From Sporosarcina aquimarina (GTDB taxonomy: Bacteria > Bacillota > Bacilli > Bacillales_A > Planococcaceae), in the NCBI RefSeq assembly GCF_019748715.1, contig NZ_JACLBZ010000027.1, forward strand, positions 1-55,247: a stretch of DNA of 55,247 nucleotides, in the 5' to 3' direction. The notes under the pieces are model-generated. The model searched no databases. It was not told the DNA's origin and was given only the letters and a program-made list of their open reading frames with translations. The first letter of the stretch is position 1, and every line of letters starts with the position of its first letter. Positions 32,022 to 41,032 of the stretch are shown here, piece after piece. The translations under genes and the position numbers were made by a program.

Positions 32022-33362
32022 TTATTTAGTTGCATTTACTGATTTAAATGACGGCATGAACAAAATAACTAGTGATGCGAGAATTGCCACAACTCCAAAC
32101 AAATAAAAATTAATTTCATATCCTGCATTCATGCCCATAAGAATCCCGACCAATAATGGACCAGCAATCGCGCCGAATCGACCAATTGCCGAGGCAATGC
32201 CTAAGGCACTAGCTCTATTTTGATCATTATATTGCCTCATCACATAACTTGCGAGTACGAACGTCGTTCCAGTAGTCCCGAAACCTGCTATGGCGATAAG
32301 TATATACAGAACCACTATATTGAATTTAATACTAAGTAGAAGAATGCTTATTGCGGCCAAAAAATAAATAAAGCTAATGACTTTTTTCGGTTGTAGTCGA
32401 TCAGCGACTCTTCCGGCAATAATTCCACCCACGACTGCAGATAAGTTGAAAACCAGTAAAAATAGTAAGCTAGAATTCATGGGATAGCCAGCTTCTTTCA
32501 TAATTTGTGGCAGCCATGTATTCATACCGTAAATAAGCAAAAATGCACCAATATAGACGATGCTAAACAAAATCGTGGAAACTAAGTACCTTTTGGAAAA
32601 AATAGACGCTGACTCGTTGGCAGTTCCTTCGGATTGTTCTTCTTTCACGAACTCATCAGGTAACCGGTATTTTTCAATAAGGCGTTTTGCTTTCACTTGC
32701 TGATTGTTTGCCTGTAAAAATTTAATAGATTCCGGTAAATATTTTATAAAGAATGGGATGAATAAAATTGGTGTTGCACCTAACCAAAAGAGTGATCTCC
32801 AACCAAAATTCTCAATAAAAAACACACCAGAAAGTGCAGCGGCTACTCCACCGACAGCAAAACCAGAATACATAATAACAAAGAAGAATGAGCGGTACTT
32901 TGCCGGAGAGTATTCTGTCGTTAACGCAGAGGCGGATGGGACAATTCCGCCAATGCCTAATCCCGCCAAGAAACGATATATTGCGAATAATTCGGGTGTG
33001 GGAGCTAAAGCGGTCAGTACCATCATGATGGACATGAGCGCGATTGAAGCGATGATGATAGTTTTTCTTCCTATTTTATCACAAAGGAAGCCCCCGATCG
33101 AAGAACCTAAAAACATGCCAAGCAATGCATAGCTTCCCATTGCGCCCGCTTGTGTTGCCGTTAGTCCCCACCCACTTGGGTCCATCAAAACTGGTAATAC
33201 AACGCCGTATACAACTAAATCGTAACCTTCGACAAAAATTGTAAACCAGCAAATTATTGTTACTAAAATCGTTACTTTACTAATCGATTTAATCCCGACC
33301 TTATTTGCCTGTGATTTTTCCTCTTCAAGAATTTCAAAAGTTTCCTCTACATGTGCCTTCAT
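32022..33362 (-). CDS. MFS transporter, aromatic acid:H+ symporter type
   Basis: This is a 446-aa twelve-helix permease. Helix 1 contains EGYDLVVYGVVLP, the signature of the AAHS branch (BenK/PcaK-like), and the loop after helix 2 has CDKIGRKTII. LPESIKFL near the central loop is also typical. The start is the ATG at 33362, 9 nt after GGAGGAG; the longer frame would start inside the binding site. It directly follows the esterase gene on the same strand. The pair could import and process aromatic or ester substrates, an inference from family and linkage. Confidence 0.8.
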   Translation of the reverse strand: MKAHVEETFEILEEEKSQANKVGIKSISKVTILVTIICWFTIFVEGYDLVVYGVVLPVLMDPSGWGLTATQAGAMGSYALLGMFLGSSIGGFLCDKIGRKTIIIASIALMSIMMVLTALAPTPELFAIYRFLAGLGIGGIVPSASALTTEYSPAKYRSFFFVIMYSGFAVGGVAAALSGVFFIENFGWRSLFWLGATPILFIPFFIKYLPESIKFLQANNQQVKAKRLIEKYRLPDEFVKEEQSEGTANESASIFSKRYLVSTILFSIVYIGAFLLIYGMNTWLPQIMKEAGYPMNSSLLFLLVFNLSAVVGGIIAGRVADRLQPKKVISFIYFLAAISILLLSIKFNIVVLYILIAIAGFGTTGTTFVLASYVMRQYNDQNRASALGIASAIGRFGAIAGPLLVGILMGMNAGYEINFYLFGVVAILASLVILFMPSFKSVNATK

Positions 33363-33363
33363 T

Positions 33364-34254
33364 CTATACATCTCCTCCAATTTTACTTAATATTTGAATT
33401 TGTCTTTTTGAATAATGTCCATTTAAAGCTTGCTTTACAGTTCTATGCAGAAAGTCCAAAATATTAGGCATTAAGACATTGTTCGGATAATCATTTACCT
33501 TTCCCCCTGCAATTCCTGGTAACTTATTGAACCAAAAATGTCCTTTGTCTTCCACTTTAGTTATTTCAACTTCAATGTTCACTTCTTTCAAAGCCTCATA
33601 AAATAATAAAGATTGGGTTGGATTGACAATTGTATCTTTTTCACCCCAAATTAAGTAAAAGATTGTATCAAAAGTTGGCACTGCCATTGCATCTTGAATA
33701 TGAGCAATTGGAGATGCGGCATAAAAATCGCTTTCATTACCATCGAAAGGTAGTCCTAATAGACGTTCGTTCATATTCACATCCCGAACAATAATTGGAT
33801 TTTTACATTCATAAGCTAAATCATAAAGTCCGTAGACCCCGATAACAGAACAAACTCGATAACTAAAAGAGTGATTGCTTAAGGCAAATAACGACGATAA
33901 ATAGGCACCGGCTGAATCACCGATCAACCCAATTTTATTAATATCCAATTCTTTTTTATTGGCGTTTAAAACGAGCCAATTCATCGCTTGCTTCAGATCT
34001 TCAATTACTGCTGGAAAAGACGCGTAGTTGGGCGTGGCTAGTCGATAGTTGATGGCCATTACAAAATAGCCCTCTTGCGCAAACTTTTCCCCCCACTCTT
34101 TATACATTTCTTTTGAACCTGCCTGGAATGCCCCTCCATGAATAAGTACTAAAATTGGCAAAGGCTCATTGAACTTCAAAGGCATGTATAAATCTGCTGT
34201 TAAATATTCTTCTTCAGTTTCACCATAGACTACATTTTTTTCGACAGTAAACAA
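33364..34254 (-). CDS. Alpha/beta hydrolase, HSL/BD-FAE-like esterase
   Basis: This 296-aa cytoplasmic esterase/lipase carries the oxyanion motif HGGAF (39-43) and nucleophile motif GDSAGA with Ser114. Asp207 in WGEKDTIV and His239 in DKGHFW complete a plausible triad. Start is TTG at 34254 with GGAGAGGATG upstream. It is the first gene of a two-gene unit with the MFS transporter. The natural ester is unknown. Base composition is more AT-rich than in the housekeeping block. Confidence 0.8.
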   Translation of the reverse strand: MFTVEKNVVYGETEEEYLTADLYMPLKFNEPLPILVLIHGGAFQAGSKEMYKEWGEKFAQEGYFVMAINYRLATPNYASFPAVIEDLKQAMNWLVLNANKKELDINKIGLIGDSAGAYLSSLFALSNHSFSYRVCSVIGVYGLYDLAYECKNPIIVRDVNMNERLLGLPFDGNESDFYAASPIAHIQDAMAVPTFDTIFYLIWGEKDTIVNPTQSLLFYEALKEVNIEVEITKVEDKGHFWFNKLPGIAGGKVNDYPNNVLMPNILDFLHRTVKQALNGHYSKRQIQILSKIGGDV

Positions 34255-34298
34255 GTCGTATCATCCTCTCCATAACCATTTATTAAATTGAAAACAAA

Positions 34299-34362
34299 AA
34301 ACCATAGCCGTATAGACCGCTCACGAGGAGCCGTCGATAACAGCTATGGTTTGCCTTTTTTT
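34299..34362 (-). terminator. Hairpin between DUF2294 gene and esterase operon
   Basis: AAACCATAGC (34299-34308) pairs with GCTATGGTTT (34343-34352) across a 34-nt loop. On the minus strand it is followed by T-rich sequence, so it can terminate the DUF2294 gene. A T-run on the plus side (34354-34362) would also allow plus-strand termination. Confidence 0.6.
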
Positions 34363-34467
34363 AAGACCACCCATTGCTATGAATGATATGGGACACACAG
34401 GGGAACTGTGCGCTATTATACTATCAATTTTAATTATATATAATTTTCTGTACATTGTAAATAAATT

Positions 34468-34839
34468 TTATATTTTTTTGAAAATAGCCCTATCTAATAA
34501 TAAGACTGCAACTGCAGAATTATCATCCAAACTCCAAGACTCATAGCTTTCAACAATTTTGCAGCCAAGAAATTGTTCGAATTCCGTATTTCGACGCTCT
34601 TTTACTAATTCCATAAATGATCTTCTAGCATCCAAAACCATTTTTCGTCCCTCAGTATTAACCATTAATGTTTTTTCACGCTTTGTTAAAATACCTCTAA
34701 GAATATAAACGATCGTATCTCCCATCAACCGGACTTCGGTTTGCTTCGGACCTTTTCCGCCAACGCTTTTCAAGAAACTATTAATCAAATTTAAAAGTTC
34801 TAATTCGAATTGCTCAATGTCCATTGTTTTTTCGGTCAA
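34468..34839 (-). CDS. DUF2294 (MpsC-like) family protein
   Basis: This 123-aa protein matches the DUF2294 family, sometimes annotated as MpsC-like because a member is linked to a membrane-potential-generating system in staphylococci. Conserved parts are GKGPKQTEVRLMGDTIVYILRG and FMELVKERRNTEFEQFLG, and the C-terminal DDNSAVAVLLLD. Start is TTG at 34839 after GAGGG; an in-frame ATG at 34824 has no binding site. It stands alone here without mpsA or mpsB. Function is unclear. Confidence 0.75.
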   Translation of the reverse strand: MTEKTMDIEQFELELLNLINSFLKSVGGKGPKQTEVRLMGDTIVYILRGILTKREKTLMVNTEGRKMVLDARRSFMELVKERRNTEFEQFLGCKIVESYESWSLDDNSAVAVLLLDRAIFKKI

Positions 34840-35387
34840 GTTTCAATCCCTCACAGTGTTAGAAGTTTTTAAAACTGCTATACCAATTCTGCCTTGTTAT
34901 AATTGCGCAAAGAATGTCCTTCCATCATCCTTAACTCATCAGAACTTTTACTTTCTATTCATTCACCATAAACTAAAACAAGAATTTTCTCAATACGGAA
35001 ATTTTGCTATATGAAAGTTTCGCAGTATAAAAAACATTCTAAAAAAGAAATGAAATAAGAACCAAATGCAAGTGAGTATTCGTTACATATGTTTGATTTA
35101 AGAAGGCGTATTAGTTTAAAATTTTTACTTCTGACAACTGGATTGAATCTTTTTTCTGCATTATCTATCATTATTTCAACCGAGTTAATCCATTTATGAA
35201 CTTTGTAGGTGGAAAATAGCACGTGTGAAAAATTCATAGTTGTTTGAATTAACATGAATGTACAAATAACGTGAGAGTTTGGTGTACAGATACCCTAAAA
35301 TAAAAAGGTTGAAAATAAATACCTATACAAGGAGTATGCATGATTTTTTAGATCGTGGGAGGTGCCAGATTCTCATTCTGAACTAAT
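34840..35387. other. Intergenic stretch with repeat B and no convincing gene
   Basis: This 548-bp AT-rich stretch holds repeat copy B at its right part and an 82-codon minus-strand frame (35007-35255). That frame has no recognisable domain, starts inside the repeat and lacks a good ribosome binding site, so I do not call it. GGTGCAGATT and AATCTGGCACC (about 35360-35404) form an imperfect hairpin at the end of the next gene. Confidence 0.5.
35221..35265 (+). repeat. Dispersed intergenic repeat, copy B
   Basis: ACGTGTGAAAAATTC followed by ATAGTTGTTTGAATTAAC and GAATGTACAA. The 18-base core differs from copy A at one position. It lies between the DUF2294 gene and the GntR-ABC operon. Confidence 0.65.
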
Positions 35388-36596
35388 TCAGAAATCTGCA
35401 CCTTCCAAAATCTCATAAATATATAGATGATAATCCTCCTGTTTATTTCTTTGACTTTTTACTTCCAATTTCCCTTCATATAATGATTCTCCCGTTTCCA
35501 AATCTCCTATAAAGAAGATATGCTCTTTATTTGTTGCGGAAACGGCATATAACCTTCCATTCATCACTTTCAAATAAGGATTTTCATCATCCGTTGAATC
35601 TGCTATATCAAATATCAGTTTTTCATCCCATTTTTCGTTTTCTATGTCATACTGGTTGACCTCTATACCATTCGCTGTTTGTAACGGAATAAAAATTGTA
35701 GAGTGAAAGACAGCAGATGCTCCGCCTATAGAATCAAGTATTTCATCAGGAACAGCTAATTTTTTAGTCTGGTTATTTTCTATATCGTAAACCACGTATT
35801 CATTAGCGATTATGTTTGGTTGACCATCATCTTGCATGCTTTTTTCTTCGGAAGCCTCAATGTGAATCAATAGATATTTACTTTTCTCATTGTAATCTCC
35901 AGCATTGATTACTCGTATATCAGTCCAGCCATATTCTACCGTCGGTGTAGAAGCGATTGTGTCATTGTGTACCAACTTTTGCCCTTTCAAATTAACCGTA
36001 TATGCATGGAATTCACCTCTGCCATCCATAAGAAGGTTATGGGTAATTATCTTTAATTCGCCCTCTATTACTTGGACCTTCTCAACACTCATCCAACTGT
36101 ACTTTTCTCTTTCTGGTACGTCTAATTCTAAGGACGTAATTTTTTCTGATTTTTTATTGAGTACTTCAATTTCAAAGGTTAATTCTTTCATCGGTTGTTC
36201 ATAAAAATTCTCCGCTTGAATTCGGGCATATGCTACTGTATTTTTATCTTCAAAGAAATGATTAGCTGTTAAATCCTTGCTGCGCATAAAGCTCCTACGC
36301 TCTTTTACCAATCCTTCAAGAGTCGGCGGAACACTCATCCTCTCTATTTTTTTGAGAAAAGGTAAATGATTTGGATCAATTGTTTTTTCATTTGTGATTT
36401 GTAAGGATTGAGATCTATCGCCTGCCTGATAATCCCCGGTTAAAATTAAGTTCTTTACTTCATTTTCATTGCCACTTATTTTTTTAAATTCAATTTCCAC
36501 ATGATTGTTTGTAGCGAAACTCGACTGTATATAAAATGTTCCAATACTAAGTACGATAACCAAACAAATTGAAATAATTTTCCAATAGCGTTTCAT
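35388..36596 (-). CDS. Secreted or membrane-anchored protein of a GntR-ABC operon
   Basis: This is a 402-aa protein with an N-terminal hydrophobic segment (about 8-27) typical of a signal peptide or anchor. The rest looks extracellular and beta-rich, with repeated turns such as YDIENNQTKKL, YDIENEKWDEKL and GDLETGESLYEGKL that suggest propeller-like blades. I do not recognise a named family. It is the fourth gene after GntR, ATPase and permease, 15 nt behind the permease, so it probably acts with that exporter. AT content is high. ATG 36596 follows GGGAGATC. Confidence 0.7.
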   Translation of the reverse strand: MKRYWKIISICLVIVLSIGTFYIQSSFATNNHVEIEFKKISGNENEVKNLILTGDYQAGDRSQSLQITNEKTIDPNHLPFLKKIERMSVPPTLEGLVKERRSFMRSKDLTANHFFEDKNTVAYARIQAENFYEQPMKELTFEIEVLNKKSEKITSLELDVPEREKYSWMSVEKVQVIEGELKIITHNLLMDGRGEFHAYTVNLKGQKLVHNDTIASTPTVEYGWTDIRVINAGDYNEKSKYLLIHIEASEEKSMQDDGQPNIIANEYVVYDIENNQTKKLAVPDEILDSIGGASAVFHSTIFIPLQTANGIEVNQYDIENEKWDEKLIFDIADSTDDENPYLKVMNGRLYAVSATNKEHIFFIGDLETGESLYEGKLEVKSQRNKQEDYHLYIYEILEGADF

Positions 36597-36611
36597 GTAT
36601 GTGATCTCCCA

Positions 36612-37436
36612 TCAAACTCTTACTTTATTTTTTATTAGGAAATTAGCAGTCCAAATGGAGCAAGCCGCCACAACAAGACCTGTTGCTAATTCCATGAAAA
36701 ATAGTTCTGTCGGATAAAAGTAATTCTTCAAAACAAATGTATTCACTAGTAACGGTGCAAAAAAGACGAGTTGGGAAGCAGCACAAAAAAGAATGCCATA
36801 CATAATTCCTTTTACTCGGTAAGAACGTTCAAACAAAATAGCCGTGAAGACAATCGATACAACCCCTACTCCAGCAGCATAGTAAAGAACAAACTCACCA
36901 AGAGTGTTTGGTATTAACAGAGCCACATTTGGAATGCGTGTAATTTCATTAATAGAGAGATCGGTACGAAACTCACTTGGAACTATCCACTTTAAAATTT
37001 TGTTCTCCACTGGCATTAAAAGCAGTTGCAATGCAATGAGGCCCAGAACGTACAGTAAAATCGTTGCAGCCTTGGCCAAATAGACTTGAATGCGCGCAAT
37101 TGGTAACATGAACAAGCGGTAACTAAATGTATTTTTTCCGAGCCAGTCCCGATACCAAATAAAGAAAACATAAATCAGCAGGGTAGCAGCACCAAGTGCA
37201 ATGGGTCCCATAAACCAAGCTGATTGGGAAAAATCATAAAAAGAAATCGGCGCGAGTTGAATATCGCCCTTCGTCATATGCTCCTCGTTAATCCATTCAT
37301 TTGCCCGATTTACATGCATTCGTGCTGTTGTAATAACGCCAATGATCTGAGTGAGGATCGTAATTCCAATTAAAACGAGATACAGTTTAAAAAATCGGTT
37401 GAACTCGAAATTGACCAACTTCAGATATTGTTTCAT
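36612..37436 (-). CDS. ABC-2 type permease
   Basis: This is a 274-aa integral membrane protein with about six helices (the first near residues 16-36) and the layout of ABC-2 exporters. Sequence alone does not name a family more closely. Its start overlaps the ATPase stop by 4 nt (ATGA), which identifies the ATPase as its partner. The substrate is unknown; related YtrA/YhcF-linked systems in Bacilli respond to cell-envelope stress or antimicrobial peptides, so a similar role is possible. Confidence 0.78.
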   Translation of the reverse strand: MKQYLKLVNFEFNRFFKLYLVLIGITILTQIIGVITTARMHVNRANEWINEEHMTKGDIQLAPISFYDFSQSAWFMGPIALGAATLLIYVFFIWYRDWLGKNTFSYRLFMLPIARIQVYLAKAATILLYVLGLIALQLLLMPVENKILKWIVPSEFRTDLSINEITRIPNVALLIPNTLGEFVLYYAAGVGVVSIVFTAILFERSYRVKGIMYGILFCAASQLVFFAPLLVNTFVLKNYFYPTELFFMELATGLVVAACSIWTANFLIKNKVRV

Positions 37437-38122
37437 GCTTCATACACCTCTCTCATTACATCAACTACCGATTTACCTTCTTTTTCTCGTATTTCTTCCG
37501 TATCAAATTCTTTTAAAACGACGCCGTTATCCAGTAAAACGACTTTATCAATTAAATGCTCAATATCATTAATTTCATGGGTCGTTATAATGACGCCCCG
37601 GTCTTCAATTAAATGACTCGTAAATACATCGGCTATTTGTTCACGGCTGAATATATCAATTCCGGAAAACGGCTCGTCCATTAAGACATAATCGACATCC
37701 ATCGCTAAACCGAGTATCAGGTTTACTTTTGCGGTATTTCCTTTAGATAGATCAGAAATTCGATCTGTCTCCTGCAGCTTAAAAAACCGAAGAAGTTCAC
37801 TGGCTCGTGCTTGATTCCAGCTGTCGTAAAAATCAGCCATGAAGACGAATGCATCCCGTATTTGCATTTGCGGCAACATCGTGATCGTATCTGGTATAAA
37901 AGTGATTTTTTCATAGCTTTCTTTATGAATTTTTTTTCCGTCAATCAGAATTTCACCGCTCGCAATGGGGGATAATGCCATAATCGCTTTCATAATTGTT
38001 GTTTTCCCAACACCGTTAATACCAATTAAACAAGTAATCTTTCCTTTTTCAGCTGTAAAAGAAACACCATTTAATACTTTCTTCTTACCAAACTTTTTTG
38101 TAACATCTTTTATCTCAATCAT
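37433..38122 (-). CDS. ABC transporter ATP-binding protein
   Basis: This is a 229-aa ATPase. Walker A is GINGVGKTT, the signature is the variant LSKGNTAKVNL in place of LSGGQ, and Walker B is VDYVLMDEPFSGID. The degenerate signature is common in the YtrB/YhcG-like branch controlled by GntR repressors. ATG 38122 is chosen from GGGGG upstream; the frame open to 38140 overlaps the repressor stop. It is co-transcribed with the GntR gene and the ABC-2 permease. Confidence 0.88.
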   Translation of the reverse strand: MIEIKDVTKKFGKKKVLNGVSFTAEKGKITCLIGINGVGKTTIMKAIMALSPIASGEILIDGKKIHKESYEKITFIPDTITMLPQMQIRDAFVFMADFYDSWNQARASELLRFFKLQETDRISDLSKGNTAKVNLILGLAMDVDYVLMDEPFSGIDIFSREQIADVFTSHLIEDRGVIITTHEINDIEHLIDKVVLLDNGVVLKEFDTEEIREKEGKSVVDVMREVYEA

Positions 38123-38139
38123 AAGAATCCCCCATTCCA

Positions 38140-38508
38140 TTAGTTTCCTTCTTCATACTTATCCTTGGCTAAATGCAGGGCCTCATGAATAGGAATATTG
38201 ATTGAACGAATCGAATGAACGAATGTATCAACGGCCTCTAAAATCAATTCCTCTCTAACCATTTCTAGTACTTGCTCATCCTTTGAAATGCGACTGGGTA
38301 AATTCCCCTCCGTAAGTATCAAACCTTGTTCCTCCATTTCTTTATACGCCCGTTGCGCCGTATTTGGATTAATTTTAAGCTGATTCGCCAGTTCTCTTCT
38401 CGATGGAATCTCCTGACCGGGTTCAAAGTAACCTGAGGCAATTTGTTCTTTAAAATGCCGGATCACTTGTACATAAACAGGATCACGATTATTAAACTTG
38501 ACTTTCAT
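38140..38508 (-). CDS. GntR-family repressor, YtrA-like
   Basis: This is a 122-aa regulator with an N-terminal winged helix: PVYVQVIRHFKEQIASG, then EIPSRRELANQLKINPNTAQRAYKEME. Its short helical C-terminal part of about 45 residues is typical of the YtrA subfamily. AGGAGTTGG precedes ATG 38508. It is the first gene of the operon. Four copies of GTATTA-N6-TAATAC-type sites lie upstream, two of them overlapping promoter elements, which strongly suggests autoregulation. Confidence 0.88.
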   Translation of the reverse strand: MKVKFNNRDPVYVQVIRHFKEQIASGYFEPGQEIPSRRELANQLKINPNTAQRAYKEMEEQGLILTEGNLPSRISKDEQVLEMVREELILEAVDTFVHSIRSINIPIHEALHLAKDKYEEGN

Positions 38509-38541
38509 AGATCCAACTCCTAAAAACGTAATGTGTTTAGC

Positions 38542-38570
38542 GTATTAAGTGGGTGATACAGTGATTGCAA
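38542..38570 (-). promoter_or_regulatory. Operator O1 overlapping a GntR operon promoter
   Basis: GTATTA-N6-TGATAC occupies 38542-38559. On the minus strand TTGCAA (38570-38565), 17 bp and TAATAC (38547-38542) form a promoter whose -10 is one arm of the operator. Confidence 0.65.
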
Positions 38571-38632
38571 AAAAATAGCATCTGTTTTCAAGCATTGTAG
38601 TAAAACCCGTCATACAGCCGTGATAAAAGTGC

Positions 38633-38650
38633 GTATTAAGTCATTCATAC
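38633..38650 (-). promoter_or_regulatory. Operator O2 (GntR-type inverted repeat)
   Basis: GTATTA-AGTCAT-TCATAC matches the same palindrome with one arm change. It lies 91 bp (centre to centre) from O1. Confidence 0.55.
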
Positions 38651-38729
38651 AGTAACTTTAAAAAAGTCTTCCACTGCATTCAAGCGCAGTTACACCTCGT
38701 GCATATATAAGGTATAAAAGAATTTAAAC

Positions 38730-38791
38730 GTATTAATGGGTTAATACACTCTACAATATGTATTATATGCGTAATACACTTTTATTGTCAA
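38730..38791 (-). promoter_or_regulatory. Operators O3 and O4 with an upstream promoter
   Basis: O3 is GTATTA-ATGGGT-TAATAC (38730-38747) and O4 is GTATTA-TATGCG-TAATAC (38760-38777), both perfect in their arms. On the minus strand TTGACA (38791-38786), 18 bp and TATAAT (38767-38762) form a consensus promoter covered by O4. Confidence 0.7.
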
Positions 38792-38839
38792 CATCACAGT
38801 CATAGTTCAAGATTATTTGCGAGCAGACCAAAATATAAG

Positions 38840-38900
38840 TACCTACGTGGAAAACATTCATGATTGTACAAATTAACGGATAATTTGTCGTAAATGTACC
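38840..38900 (+). repeat. Dispersed intergenic repeat, copy C
   Basis: TACCTACGTGGAAAACATTC matches the start of copy A, then ATGATTGTACAAATTAAC and CGTAAATGTACC follow with an insertion. It lies between the GntR operon and the Tat/dehydrogenase block. Confidence 0.6.
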
Positions 38901-39005
38901 TTTTATCAAAAAGTGTGGTAATGAAGTAGTTTTTATGTTGAAAAGGAGCGATTAATTTTAAACAACACACAAAAAAGAGCTCGAAATATTAGGGCGTTAC
39001 ATGCG

Positions 39006-39041
39006 TCAACAGGATGGAATACCGTTTCCTTGTATCACCAT
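39006..39041 (-). pseudogene. Tiny frame with a strong RBS downstream of tatC
   Basis: Read on the minus strand, TTGGAGGAAC stands before ATG (39041) and an 11-codon frame (MVIQGNGIPSC). It could be the leftover 5' end of a gene cut off near repeat C, or a chance match. No function is claimed. Confidence 0.25.
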
Positions 39042-39094
39042 GCTTGTTCCTCCAATTTCAAACTCTTTCAAAATAATATATTCATATGGTAAAG

Positions 39095-39841
39095 CTAGGT
39101 TACTAGCATCTCTTCCTCTTCTTGTTTCAAAAGACGCCTTTTCTCAACTCTTGCTACAACACGAATACTTATTTCATATAATAAAATCATTGGTATTAAA
39201 ACGAGTAATTGACTAATAAAGTCCGGCGGTGTAATCACTGCAGATAATAGCGCTAAAATAACATAGGACCATTTTCTTGTTTTTTTCATTGTTGCTACCG
39301 TCAATACTTCAATCGTTGCTAAAAATAAAGCAACGATTGGTAATTCAAACATTAAAGCAATTGGTACGGTTGTATATAATAAAAATCGAGCATATTCACT
39401 AGCGGATATCATCACATCAAAATGAATTGCACCTAAACCTGTTAGAAAACTATAACTAATCGGATTAATCACTAGATAGCCAAACGTTAAACCAAATAAA
39501 AACAATAGAAAAATAACTGGTGTATATAAACTAAAAAATTTACTTTCACGTTTTGTCAAACCTGGCTTAACAAATTGATAAATAAAGTGACATATAAAAG
39601 GTATTGACAAACCAATCGAAAGGGCTAGTGATATCGTCATATAAAATGACAACACATCAAATGGACTAAGAATCAGTAGTTTATAGTCTTTTATTATATA
39701 GGGAAACCAAAAGTGAATCGTACTTAACGCGAAAATAAAAACGATTGTAAATACTACTGCCGACTTGATTAACTGTCTTCTTAATTCGTCTAAATGACCG
39801 AATACTGCTGGATCATTCATTCTTTTAGATTCTTCAGGCAT
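39095..39841 (-). CDS. tatC: Twin-arginine translocase subunit TatC
   Basis: TatC is the six-helix receptor that recognises twin-arginine signal peptides. The 248-aa protein begins with the typical HLDELRRQLIKS segment and has FVKPGLTKRES in the second loop and a helical bundle after it. ATG 39841 follows GTAGGTG. It is 18 nt downstream of tatA on the same strand, forming a minimal TatAC unit without a separate TatB, as in Gram-positives. Next to it, divergently, is a dehydrogenase subunit with a Tat signal, so it is probably the dedicated exporter for that enzyme. Confidence 0.93.
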   Translation of the reverse strand: MPEESKRMNDPAVFGHLDELRRQLIKSAVVFTIVFIFALSTIHFWFPYIIKDYKLLILSPFDVLSFYMTISLALSIGLSIPFICHFIYQFVKPGLTKRESKFFSLYTPVIFLLFLFGLTFGYLVINPISYSFLTGLGAIHFDVMISASEYARFLLYTTVPIALMFELPIVALFLATIEVLTVATMKKTRKWSYVILALLSAVITPPDFISQLLVLIPMILLYEISIRVVARVEKRRLLKQEEEEMLVT

Positions 39842-39859
39842 CGTAACACCTACTTTTAT

Positions 39860-40048
39860 TCACATTTTTTTCTTTTCTTCCGATTCTTCATTGTCAAAAT
39901 CCATGATCTCCTTTGTTGATTTCTTAAATTCCGCCAATGTTTTGCCGACTGCCCCACCAATTTCAGGTAACTTTCTTGGTCCGAACATAATTAAAATAAT
40001 TACTAAAATAATAATTAATCCTGGTACACCAATAGCCGCTAGGTTCAT
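39860..40048 (-). CDS. tatA: Twin-arginine translocase subunit TatA
   Basis: This 62-aa protein has an N-terminal helix ([18 protein letters not shown]), the conserved [10 protein letters not shown] hinge and an amphipathic helix ([13 protein letters not shown]), the complete TatA layout. ATG 40048 is chosen because GGAGTGG lies 6 nt upstream; a GTG at 40057 would fall inside it. It forms a pair with tatC and is divergent from the Tat-dependent dehydrogenase operon 180 bp away. Confidence 0.92.
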   Translation of the reverse strand: MNLAAIGVPGLIIILVIILIMFGPRKLPEIGGAVGKTLAEFKKSTKEIMDFDNEESEEKKKM

Positions 40049-40228
40049 ATACACCACTCCTATTATATTATCGATTCTACAACCTTTTTATCATCTTATG
40101 AAATGTATTATACATAATATTCACACTACAGAGATGTTCAGCTAGATAAGTCATTCTCAATGTAACTGTTTTCAGTGCGTCATAATTCAAGCTAGTCACA
40201 CCATAGTATGTTACTAGGAGGGGTGCAT

Positions 40229-41002
40229 ATGTCGGATCAGAAAAAGCAAGAGAAGAAAAATGAGGACAATCAGCCCGAACAAGAATCGAGACGTCGTTTC
40301 TTGAAAAACTCGGGATTAGTTGCTGGTGGTATTGTTGGTGGTGGTTTATTAGGTTCATTTATCGGCAATCCATTTACAAAAGACATCACAACATCCAATA
40401 AAGATGAAAGACCTAAAAAGGAATTTACAGAAACAAGAATGTTTTTCACTCGATTTGAAGACTTTTTTGTATTAGAAGCAGCAGTAGAAAGAATTTACCC
40501 TGAAGATGGTAATGGACCAGGTGCAATTGGTTTAGGTGTTCCATATTTTATAGATAAACAATTAGCAGGCCCGTATGGTTCGAATAAATTCGACTATATG
40601 AAAGGTCCTGTTCAAGAAGTAAAAGTTGCCTCATCTTATCAGACGTTAATGTCACGTGGTGAAGTGTTTATTGAAGGTATTCGAAAGTTGAATGCTGAAA
40701 GTCTAAGAAGCCAGGATGCAAAGTTCTATGATTTAGAAGGCGAACAACAAGATGAGATACTAAAAGCAATGGAAGCTGGAGAAATCGGATTGCGTGGTGT
40801 TAAAGGTCCTACATTTTTTAACTTATTACGTCAAATGACGATTGAAGGAGCGTATGCTGACCCGCTTTACGGTGGAAACAAGAATATGATGGGATGGAAA
40901 ATGAAAGAACATCCAGGAATTCGTCCAGGTTATAGTGATTTAATCGAAGAAGAGAAATTCCAAATCATTGAACGAATGAGTTTAAAAGATTATCAGGGCT
41001 AA
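40229..41002 (+). CDS. Gluconate 2-dehydrogenase subunit 3-like protein with Tat signal
   Basis: This is a 257-aa small subunit of a membrane-linked GMC dehydrogenase. The N-terminus has a consensus twin-arginine motif SRRRFLK (20-26), followed by a hydrophobic Gly-rich segment. The body carries family segments such as ERIYPEDGNGPGAIGLGVPYFIDKQLAGPYG and FFNLLRQMTIEGAYADPLYGGN. In characterised enzymes this subunit escorts the flavoprotein through Tat. ATG 40229 follows TAGGAGGGG. The sugar or polyol substrate is not determined by the sequence. Confidence 0.88.
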   Translation: MSDQKKQEKKNEDNQPEQESRRRFLKNSGLVAGGIVGGGLLGSFIGNPFTKDITTSNKDERPKKEFTETRMFFTRFEDFFVLEAAVERIYPEDGNGPGAIGLGVPYFIDKQLAGPYGSNKFDYMKGPVQEVKVASSYQTLMSRGEVFIEGIRKLNAESLRSQDAKFYDLEGEQQDEILKAMEAGEIGLRGVKGPTFFNLLRQMTIEGAYADPLYGGNKNMMGWKMKEHPGIRPGYSDLIEEEKFQIIERMSLKDYQG

Positions 41003-41032
41003 AAAATAAAGTAATATTTCAGGGGGATTGTC

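Noticed and set aside
35007..35255. 82-codon minus-strand frame between DUF2294 and the GntR operon
   Set aside because: It starts inside repeat copy B, has no good ribosome binding site and no recognisable domain. It is kept only as part of the intergenic description.
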